Source: Actinomycetota bacterium (GTDB taxonomy: Bacteria; Actinomycetota; Actinomycetes; Streptosporangiales; Streptosporangiaceae). From it: a stretch of DNA of 59,702 bases. The stretch covers positions 167-59,868 of the forward strand of contig PMSU01000184.1 in the NCBI GenBank assembly GCA_003168255.1, given 5' to 3'. Both the position numbers and the translations under genes were made by a program. Positions within the stretch are counted from its first letter, which is position 1. Every line of letters begins with the position of its first letter. Below are positions 34,683 to 40,584 of this stretch, piece by piece. The notes below the pieces were generated by a model that searched no databases, was not told the DNA's origin, and saw only the letters and a list, made by a program, of their open reading frames with translations.

Positions 34683-34759
34683 GATAGCGGTGATCCGTCG
34701 TAAGAGCCGGATCACCGCTATCCCCTGTTCGCAATCCCGGATCGGCTATCGCCGATCCG
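34683..34759. terminator. Two successive hairpins between convergent genes
   Basis: A 14-bp perfect stem (gatagcggtgatcc at 34683-34696 with its complement at 34709-34722) is followed by a 9-bp stem with a 4-base loop (34738-34759). They separate the convergent propeller gene and the LLM remnant and would stop transcription from both sides. Confidence 0.8.
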
Positions 34760-34813
34760 CGGCTGCCGGCAGCCGCACGTACTGAGCGATCACGCAGGCT
34801 GGGCGACAGGATT

Positions 34814-35518
34814 TCAGAATTTGGCGGCGGCGGGGATGACTTGTTCGGCCATCAGTTCCAGGGGATGCAGCGAGCCGGCGCCGACGAGGGTGCCGTGCGC
34901 GACCTGGATGCCGAGTTCGGCCAGTTCGTGCAGGTGCTCGATGACCTGGTTCACCTTTTCACCGCGCTCGCCGAGGTCGAAGCGCGTCTGTACGGTCTTC
35001 TCGATCTCGGTGTAATCGCGGCCCTCACGTGCGCAGTGCTCACGCAGGACGTCGAGCTTACGGGCCAGCTCGGGGGAGTCGAAGATGTTGCAGGCGTCGG
35101 CGTAGCGAGCCACCAGCCTCAGCGTTTTCTTCTCCCCGCTGCCGCCGATGAGAATGGGCGGGTGCGGGCGGGTCAGGGACTGCGGCGAGTTCAGCGTGCG
35201 GCCAAGATGGTAGTGCTTTCCGTCGAATGGGCCGTCGTCGCTGCTCCACATCTGCAGGCAGATGCGCAGCGCCTCCTCCAGCCGCTCGAACCGTTCCCCG
35301 AGCGGCGGGAAGAACAGGCCCAGCCCGCGTGCTTCCTCTTCGTTCCAGGCAGCCCCGATGCCCAGCATTGCGCGCCCGCCGGAGAGGACGTCGAGCGTGG
35401 TGACGGCCTTGGCCAGCAGCCCGGGATCCCGGTAGACCACCGCCGTCACGACCGTGAGCAGCTTGACCCGCTCGGTCTTGGCGGCCAGCCAGCCCAGCTG
35501 CCTGATCATCCAAGCGGC
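34814..35518 (-). pseudogene. LLM-class F420-dependent oxidoreductase missing its N-terminus
   Basis: About 235 residues of a luciferase-like F420 oxidoreductase are present: TTLDVLSGGRAMLGIGAAWN, then PPLGERFERLEEALRICLQM, RPHPPILIGGSGEKKTLRLV and YADACNIFDSP. The first 70-80 residues, with the first barrel strands and part of the active site, are absent. The frame instead continues upstream into an unrelated toxin-like fragment. It is therefore a truncated gene at the left edge of the tRNA-Phe cassette region. Confidence 0.8.
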
Positions 35519-35701
35519 TTTGTTCTTGAAATGGCTGCTCAGCTTGGGCGTCTTGTGCACTGTTGTTTGGTGGCTCCGGCAGCTGCAACGCATCACGTAA
35601 TAGCCCCTCGCGGTCTCCCTGGCCACCGTCCAGCCGTGCGCCGCAACCTCCCTGACTGTCGCCTCACGCTCCGCCCGAGCTGCCGCAACGTGGGCGGCTG
35701 C
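35489..35701 (-). pseudogene. Fragment of a small HicA-like/uncharacterised toxin-type protein fused to the LLM gene
   Basis: The frame is open from 35701 (after TGA at 35702-35704) and reads HVAAARAEREATVREVAAHG, then GYYVMRCSCRSHQTTVHKTP and FKNKAAWMIRQLGW, before becoming LLM sequence without a stop. The CxCxxHQxxxHxTP pattern after a helical N-terminus is like short HicA-like actinobacterial proteins often found in mobile DNA. No ATG start remains at the family position. The toxin assignment is from memory of the pattern and is tentative. Confidence 0.45.
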
Positions 35702-35735
35702 TCACGTGCGCTCATGGTTGGCGTCGGCGGTGGTC

Positions 35736-35757
35736 GTTGCTGTCACTATTGCTGTCA
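35736..35757 (+). repeat. Arm-type repeat pair (left, degraded cassette)
   Basis: GTTGCTGTCA at 35736-35745 and ATTGCTGTCA at 35748-35757 are 12 bases apart. The spacing and sequence equal the pairs at 38041 and 39054 inside the two intact cassettes. A core copy would be expected to end near 35653 but none is visible there. Confidence 0.65.
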
Positions 35758-35902
35758 GCAGCCATGGCGAGCGGCTAGCGAGGCCACGCCGTAAGCACAA
35801 CTCCTCGGCGGCGCCCAGGTCTGCTGCCGAGCCGAGGTCTCGAACTGGCGCCAACGATGCGATGATTGATTTAAGTAATTACTGGAACGCTATCATGACT
35901 AT

Positions 35903-37078
35903 ATGAACGCGTCATCTCATCATGCAGTCATCTACCATGCCCCTCCGCTTACGAGCGAAGACGACGCCGTCCTGAGAGAGATCCACCGGATGCGCAAGGA
36001 GCTGCGGCATGTTCTGCGCACGCCGAGGCGGTGGGAGGGAGGTCTGCGGCGCTCAGCACTGGCGCGTGCCATCCAGGGCTCGAACAGTATCGAGGGCTAC
36101 CAGGTCGCGGAGGACGACGCCGCCGCCGCAGTGGACGGAGAAGATCCTATCAGCGCAGATGAGGAGACATTCCTCGAAATCCAGGGTTACCGTCAGGCTC
36201 TTGGCTACGTCCTGGCGATGGGCGACGATGAGTACGCGACGTTCGACGCCACCGAGATTCGGGCGATGCATTACATGATGCTCAGCCATGATCATTCGAA
36301 GTCACCCGGGCGCTACCGCAAGGGACCGATCTATGTCCGCGATGAGCGCCGCGACCTGGTCGTCTACGAGGGTCCGGACGCCGCTCAGATTCCCACTCTC
36401 ATAGACGCGCTAGTCGAGAGCCTGCACGGCGGAATCAACAGCGATCCGGTGGTGCGCTCCGCGATGGCACATCTGAATCTGGTCATGATCCACCCGTTCC
36501 GTGACGGCAACGGGCGGATGGCGCGCGCTCTGGCGACATCCGTGCTGACCCGTTCGGATATCGGCGAGCCCGAGTTCTCCAGCATTGAAGAGTGGCTCGG
36601 GGCTAACACCGGGGACTACTACAGCGTGCTGGCTCACACTGGCGGCGGTTCCTGGCAACCACGTGACGACGCCCACCTCTGGCTGACGTTCAACCTGCGC
36701 GCTCATCACATGCAAGCTCAGACGGTGGCACGCCGCGTGGAAGAGGCTGACGCGACCTGGATCGAACTCGATCAGCTTATTGCTGAACACAGCCTTCCCG
36801 AGCGCGTGATGGATGCGATGTTCGATGCCGTTCTTGGTTACCGCGTGCGCCGGGCCACGTATCTAAAGCGTGCCGAGGTCACCGACCAGACCGCCACCCG
36901 AGACTTGGCGACACTGGCATCAGAAGGAATCCTCACCCCGCACGGCAACGGCCGGGGCCGCTACTACACGGCAGGCGTGCCGCTCAGCCAGATACAGAAA
37001 CGCCGCAGGGCCAGGCGAGCATCACTACGCGACCCATACCCGTGGATGCGGACGAAACTCAGCCAACCCACCACCTGA
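35903..37078 (+). CDS. Fic-domain protein AMPylator-type with winged-helix C-terminus
   Basis: This is a 391-residue protein. The Fic active site is HPFRDGNGRMARAL with catalytic His197. The N-terminal inhibitory helix motif (S/T)xxxE(G/N) is GSNSIEGYQV, with Ser60 and Glu64, so this is a class II self-inhibited enzyme. The flap region GPIYVRDERRDLVVYEGPDA is present. A C-terminal winged helix (RAEVTDQTATRDLATLASEG) suggests DNA binding. The predicted reaction is transfer of AMP from ATP to a protein hydroxyl. It sits on the plus strand opposite to the other cassette genes, behind an AT-rich promoter (35865-35905). Confidence 0.9.
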   Translation: MNASSHHAVIYHAPPLTSEDDAVLREIHRMRKELRHVLRTPRRWEGGLRRSALARAIQGSNSIEGYQVAEDDAAAAVDGEDPISADEETFLEIQGYRQALGYVLAMGDDEYATFDATEIRAMHYMMLSHDHSKSPGRYRKGPIYVRDERRDLVVYEGPDAAQIPTLIDALVESLHGGINSDPVVRSAMAHLNLVMIHPFRDGNGRMARALATSVLTRSDIGEPEFSSIEEWLGANTGDYYSVLAHTGGGSWQPRDDAHLWLTFNLRAHHMQAQTVARRVEEADATWIELDQLIAEHSLPERVMDAMFDAVLGYRVRRATYLKRAEVTDQTATRDLATLASEGILTPHGNGRGRYYTAGVPLSQIQKRRRARRASLRDPYPWMRTKLSQPTT

Positions 37079-37606
37079 GTACGACGGGAGTTGAAGCCGT
37101 CTCCGCCAGCAACCCGAGGAGGGTCACCCCAGCGCGAGGTCGACCGCTGCTTGAAGGGGATACCCGACCTCACCCATCAGGTCGAGGGCGCGGGCAAAGG
37201 CCTTCGGCCTGGCGCAGCAACCTCAGACAAGCATCGTGAGTCCGGTCTTTGGCATTGCCCGCAGAAGGAGCGCCCACACATGGCTCAGCAGCAGATCAGC
37301 GGCCGGTTAAGCCTGCAGGCTCTCTCCCGAACGCTCAGCAAGGTCGGGCACGGTCTCAAAAGAAGAGAAGGGTGCGGCTCCGCTGAAGTGACCCCTGGGC
37401 TGGGCTGGGCAGCGGCTGCTGACACGGGCCGGGCGGGCCCGCCAGCCCGTCCGCCCGTCCGCCCGCCAAAATGAATGCGGCATGGCCTACCACCGATGGG
37501 GGGTAATTTCACATTCACGTCGCCGGGCGCCTGCGTATCTACCCGGCCGGGATACGATTCGTCCCGAATGCCCCCTATGCGACTTGGGATGACGTCGCGG
37601 GACTGG
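37079..37606. other. Non-coding stretch with one half of an inverted repeat
   Basis: I see no convincing gene between the Fic stop and 37606. Short ORFs on both strands lack families and ribosome sites. The segment 37430-37470 is a C/G-rich tract (repeats of cccgtccg). Confidence 0.5.
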
Positions 37607-37657
37607 CTAAAGCGCTATCGGCTGCGACAGGCGGCTCACTCCAGCGGAGCCGCACCC
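37369..37657. repeat. 22-bp inverted repeat pair bounding 289 bases
   Basis: gggtgcggctccgctgaagtga at 37369-37390 matches the complement of 37636-37657 at 21 of 22 positions. It could be the ends of a MITE-like element or two copies of a hairpin. No target duplication was seen. Confidence 0.45.
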
Positions 37658-37789
37658 AGAAGAGAAGAACGGCAAGTTTCGTCCCTGACCATGCTCCACG
37701 CGACCGCGAATCAGCTCCAGGGCTGGCGGCAGGTCAGCCTCCATGAGCTGGTCCACCAGATAGTGGAGTTCCTCGTGCATCGCGCTCAT
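37607..37789 (-). CDS. Short antitoxin-like ORF
   Basis: This is a 60-residue ORF beginning MSAMHEELHYLVDQLMEADL then PPALELIRGRVEHG. This resembles the helical N-terminus of small DUF2281-type or antitoxin-like actinobacterial proteins. The last 20 residues look degenerate and overlap the inverted repeat. It lies just inside the right end of the Fic-bearing unit. Function unproven. Confidence 0.35.
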   Translation of the reverse strand: MSAMHEELHYLVDQLMEADLPPALELIRGRVEHGQGRNLPFFSSGCGSAGVSRLSQPIAL

Positions 37790-37913
37790 GAGTCCAGTGT
37801 ACGGACAGCATCTGCGACCGTCCGCGCGCGACCGTCCGTCTGTGAGCTAAGGCCGTTGCTGTCAAAACGCCCGGATCGTGATCATGGTTCTGGCCTTTTG
37901 GCTGTTCAGGGGT

Positions 37914-37959
37914 GGTGGTCAGGGACAGGATCGAACTGTCGACCTTCCGCTTTTCAGGC
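37914..37959. repeat. tRNA-Phe 3'-end core repeat 1 (att-like)
   Basis: These 46 bases are identical to 39929-39974, the anticodon-loop-to-3'-end half of tRNA-Phe. Similarity continues to the left, covering 64 bases with one mismatch, and includes a decayed copy of the tRNA terminator. A single arm-type motif, GTTGCTGTCA, lies 59 bases before the core (37855-37864). Confidence 0.9.
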
Positions 37960-38040
37960 CGAACAATCACCCTGACCAGGCGAAACGTCCCAGCGTGGAC
38001 GGTAGTCGCCGGGTGCTCACGGTCGCCTGTGGTGATGGTC

Positions 38041-38062
38041 GTTGTCGTCACCGCTGTCGTCA
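38041..38062 (+). repeat. Arm-type repeat pair of cassette 1
   Basis: GTTGTCGTCA (38041-38050) and GCTGTCGTCA (38053-38062) are 12 bases apart. The pair begins 82 bases after the end of core 1. A matching single motif GTTGTCGTCA lies at 38879-38888 before core 2, so both ends of this unit share the GTCGTCA variant. Confidence 0.7.
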
Positions 38063-38138
38063 TCAGCAGCCACGTCTGCCCGGCTGCACGCAGGCCCAGA
38101 GCACAGAGTCACCGGCACGGCGCGAGCCTCGGCATGCC

Positions 38139-38534
38139 TCAGATCTTGATGACCTGGACATCGGGCATGGCGTCGTAATCAGAGTCCTGCGTCACGATCG
38201 GCACGCGATGAGCAATCGCCGTGGCCGCGATCCAGCTGTCGTTGATCGGCACCTTCCGCCCTGCTGCGCGTAGCCGCGAGACCAGCAGTGCCCAAGCGTC
38301 AGAGACCGCCTCGTCCACGCCGAGCGCCTCGAACCGCTGAGCAAGCTGATACGTCGACAGCCGCCGAGACGCAGCCTCGGGATCCTGCGCCTGGAGCACT
38401 CCGAGGCGCAGCTCGCCTAGCGTGATCGCTGAAATGCCCCACTCGAAATCGGCGAACCGGCCGACGTCGAATCGTCCCGCCTCCAGGCCGATGAAAACTG
38501 ACGTGTCGGCCAGCGCACGACGGGGAGTCACCAC
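38139..38534 (-). CDS. PIN-domain VapC-type toxin
   Basis: This is a 131-residue PIN ribonuclease. The acidic residues of the active site are present: ADTSVFIGLE near residue 10, ITLGELRLGVL near 40, NDSWIAATAIAH near 99 and TQDSDYDAM near 116. Its start overlaps the antitoxin stop by 7 bases. It is expected to cleave a tRNA or mRNA unless bound by the upstream antitoxin. Confidence 0.92.
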   Translation of the reverse strand: MVTPRRALADTSVFIGLEAGRFDVGRFADFEWGISAITLGELRLGVLQAQDPEAASRRLSTYQLAQRFEALGVDEAVSDAWALLVSRLRAAGRKVPINDSWIAATAIAHRVPIVTQDSDYDAMPDVQVIKI

Positions 38535-38782
38535 GGCAGGTCGTCGGTCGTCTCAGTCAGAGTCGTCCGCAGTTCCTCAGCTAGTCCCGTGGCATCAGGA
38601 CCTAGGCGGGCGAGTTCGTGGCCGATCTCGGATGCGGGCAGCCACTGTCGCCGCCGCGAAAGCGGGATGATCTTCGCTACCGGACGATTGTCCTTGAGAA
38701 CCTCGATCTCCTCGCCTGCCTCAACACGCCGCAGCACCTCCGCCGTGTGGTTACGGAGGTCACGTGCGGGAATAGCACTCAT
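38528..38782 (-). CDS. Phd/YefM-type VapB antitoxin
   Basis: This is an 84-residue antitoxin starting at ATG 38782: MSAIPARDLRNHTAEVLRRV, EAGEEIEVLKDNRPVAKIIP, the Phd/YefM DNA-binding fold, then an acidic toxin-binding tail (TTLTETTDDLPW). The open frame continues upstream to 38983 but crosses core 2 and is not coding. It pairs with the PIN toxin. Confidence 0.9.
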   Translation of the reverse strand: MSAIPARDLRNHTAEVLRRVEAGEEIEVLKDNRPVAKIIPLSRRRQWLPASEIGHELARLGPDATGLAEELRTTLTETTDDLPW

Positions 38783-38926
38783 AGAAACGAGTGTAGCGCT
38801 CAAGCTACAGCCGTAGCAAGATGAAGCCTCCGGGAAACGTCCCGGCAGCCCGCGACCGTCCGCCGCCGCCAGAGCACCGTTGTCGTCAACGACATCGCGC
38901 ACGGAGGAGTGTCTTACCAGTTCAGA

Positions 38927-38972
38927 GGTGGTCAGGGACAGGATCGAACTGTCGACCTTCCGCTTTTCAGGC
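38927..38972. repeat. tRNA-Phe 3'-end core repeat 2 (att-like)
   Basis: 46 bases are identical to cores 1 and 3. The left flank differs from the tRNA flank after 46 bases, unlike core 1. The distance from core 1 is 1013 bases and to core 3 is 1002 bases. A single arm motif lies 48 bases before it. Confidence 0.9.
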
Positions 38973-39053
38973 ATAGCAACCACCCAGGTCGGCTACAGGG
39001 ACGCAGCGTAGACGGGTGCGGCTGAGCGTAGATGACTGGGGTCGGTGGCTGAC

Positions 39054-39075
39054 GTTGCTGTCAACGTTGCTGTCA
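39054..39075 (+). repeat. Arm-type repeat pair of cassette 2
   Basis: GTTGCTGTCA at 39054-39063 and 39066-39075 are identical and 12 bases apart. The pair starts exactly 82 bases after core 2 ends, the same offset as in cassette 1. The partner single motif is GTTACTGTCA at 39871-39880, 58 bases before core 3. Confidence 0.7.
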
Positions 39076-39195
39076 GTTCAGCCCAGGTCACCCCACGATC
39101 CCCAGAGCAGTTCTTGGATAGACAGTGACTCGTGGGCGCTGGCGGCGAGCAACGGCTGCCGTCGTTGCCGTCACACCCGCTCAAATCCGGTTGGA

Positions 39196-39588
39196 CTAGG
39201 CAGGCGCGTCGGCCGGGAGGCCCGCTGCCAAGGCAGCTTCTAGTAGGCGCTTGTCGTAAGTGACGAACGAGGTCAATTCCTGGCGCGTATGCAGGGCCGT
39301 GCCCAGGTGGATGGCGTCCAGGCTGCGCACGGTTGCGGGGCGCACGGTCTGAGCCAGGATCCGGACCGGCGGATCCAGATTGATCAGGTCGATCTGGTCC
39401 AAGACAGCCGGGAGCCTAGCCGCCGCCTCGGGCGCGTACCTAGCCAGCGCCCGGAAGGACTCGACCTCAGTCAGCACGGAACTGATCCACTCCACTTCGG
39501 CCCGCTCATCAAGCCAGGCTCGCAATGCGGCCGACTCCGCCTCGGCGTGGACGAGCTTGACGATCGCCGCCGAGTCCAGATAGATCAT
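39196..39588 (-). CDS. PIN-domain VapC-type toxin
   Basis: This is a 130-residue PIN protein: MIYLDSAAIVKLVHAEAES, VLTEVESFRALARY, SLDAIHLGTALHTRQEL and FVTYDKRLLEAA carry the acidic residues. It differs clearly from the cassette 1 toxin. ATG overlaps the antitoxin stop by one base (TGATG). Expected RNA cleavage. Confidence 0.93.
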   Translation of the reverse strand: MIYLDSAAIVKLVHAEAESAALRAWLDERAEVEWISSVLTEVESFRALARYAPEAAARLPAVLDQIDLINLDPPVRILAQTVRPATVRSLDAIHLGTALHTRQELTSFVTYDKRLLEAALAAGLPADAPA

Positions 39589-39821
39589 CAGCGCTCGCTA
39601 GAACGGTCCCGGGAAAGTTCGTCCGCCACGTTCACCCCGTCCAGTTGCCCGAGGTCTATCCGCAGGACCTCTCGCTTCATCTGAGCTGCCCGCTCACGGC
39701 GACTGGCAGCCTCCAGGACCGCCTGGCGGATGGCAGCGGACCGCGAAACACCGCCATGGGTCAGCACGTCAAGAGCGTGCTCAGTCTCGTCGTCAGTGCG
39801 GATGGTAATCGTGTCAGCCAT
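39588..39821 (-). CDS. Ribbon-helix-helix VapB-type antitoxin
   Basis: This is a 77-residue protein. TITIRTDDETEHALDVLTHG, VSRSAAIRQAVLEAASRRER is a ribbon-helix-helix DNA-binding unit, followed by a charged toxin-binding tail. It starts at ATG 39821 rather than 39839, because the longer start would run through the operator palindrome. It is unrelated to the Phd-type antitoxin of cassette 1. Confidence 0.9.
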   Translation of the reverse strand: MADTITIRTDDETEHALDVLTHGGVSRSAAIRQAVLEAASRRERAAQMKREVLRIDLGQLDGVNVADELSRDRSSER

Positions 39822-39828
39822 GTCTAGA

Positions 39829-39851
39829 CTGTAAGACAAAACGTCTTACAG
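39829..39851. promoter_or_regulatory. Operator-like palindrome of the vapBC operon
   Basis: ctgtaagac (39829-39837) and gtcttacag (39843-39851) form a perfect 9-bp inverted repeat with a 5-base AT-rich spacer. It sits 8 bases upstream of the antitoxin start, where the RHH antitoxin would be expected to bind for autoregulation. Confidence 0.7.
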
Positions 39852-39880
39852 TTCAACTCCGCTGGAGACCGTTACTGTCA

Positions 39881-39912
39881 AACGCCCCGGACGAGAAATC
39901 CGCCGGGGCGTT
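39881..39912. terminator. tRNA-Phe terminator
   Basis: aacgccccgg (39881-39890) pairs with ccggggcgtt (39903-39912). It lies 16 bases past the tRNA 3' end on the minus strand and is followed there by TT-containing sequence. It is nearly the same hairpin as at 33409. Confidence 0.8.
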
Positions 39913-39927
39913 TTGGCTGGTCAGGGG

Positions 39928-40004
39928 TGGTGGTCAGGGACAGGATCGAACTGTCGACCTTCCGCTTTTCAGGCGGACGCTCATACCGACTGAGCTACCT
40001 GACC
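39928..40004 (-). tRNA. tRNA-Phe (GAA)
   Basis: A full cloverleaf: acceptor GGTCAGG/CCTGACC, D stem GCTC/GAGC, anticodon stem TCCGC/GCGGA with loop CTGAAAA (anticodon GAA), T loop TTCGATC. 74 bases plus an encoded CCA. Its 3' half, from the anticodon loop to the end, is the 46-bp core repeated at 37914 and 38927. The gene itself is intact. Confidence 0.97.
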
Positions 40005-40079
40005 TCGCCGGGACCTCGGCTCACGCCTGACAGCGGAACCCTGGCCATGGGGCTAGGGCAGCATGCCACCGTATCCCAG

Positions 40080-40154
40080 CGGTCCCGACGGGATTTGAAC
40101 CCGCGACCTCCACCTTGACAGGGTGGCGAGCACTCCGAACTGCTCTACAGGACC
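40080..40154 (-). tRNA. tRNA-Asp (GTC)
   Basis: Cloverleaf of 75 bases: acceptor GGTCCTG/CGGGACC, anticodon stem CCACC/GGTGG with loop CTGTCAA (anticodon GTC), T loop TTCAAAT, discriminator G. CCA is not encoded. It is the middle gene of a Glu-Asp-Phe cluster common in actinobacteria. Confidence 0.96.
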
Positions 40155-40179
40155 TCATGTCACCGACAGGCGGCAACCG

Positions 40180-40252
40180 TGCCCCCAACGGGATTCGAAC
40201 CCGTGCCGCCGCCTTGAAAGGGCGGTGTCCTAGGCCACTAGACGATGGGGGC
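40180..40252 (-). tRNA. tRNA-Glu (TTC)
   Basis: Cloverleaf of 73 bases: acceptor GCCCCCA/TGGGGGC, anticodon loop CTTTCAA (anticodon TTC), T loop TTCGAAT, discriminator A, no encoded CCA. It is the first gene of the cluster on the minus strand. Confidence 0.96.
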
Positions 40253-40584
40253 TTCGGCGGTCGCAGCCGTCGTGACCCGTGGCGTCCGTCGTCGGGAACT
40301 GTCCCAGCATAGGGGAGGAAGGCGCCGGCAGCAAAGCGCACTAGATGACCCCGTGTAGCAAGGGGGAGGTAGCGCAATGTAACGTTCCAGTGCAAGATGA
40401 TCATTCGCTGGGCCCTTGCGAAGTCATGAGTAATCCGACACGGTAGGCAACGTGGGTACAACTGCACGTGACCCTTGGTGGTTACTGAGAGTAACGTTGG
40501 CCATCGCAATCGTCCCACAGCCGTGACAGAAGGAGCCCCAGGTGGGAACTCGTAAATGAGCAACCACAGCGCCAGGATCACGCC
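40253..40584. other. Intergenic region between tRNA cluster and MFS gene
   Basis: No gene is seen. The region is less GC-rich around 40370-40520 and must hold the divergent promoters for the tRNA cluster and the MFS gene; I could not place -35/-10 boxes with confidence. Confidence 0.5.

Noticed and set aside
37912..38178. Small ORFs beginning MVVRDRIELSTF over the core repeats
   Set aside because: The sequence is the complement of the tRNA-Phe 3' half read as protein; the same ORF start recurs at each core.
38782..38983. Upstream extension of the Phd-type antitoxin frame
   Set aside because: It reads through core 2 and tRNA-derived sequence, so the later ATG 38782 is the start.
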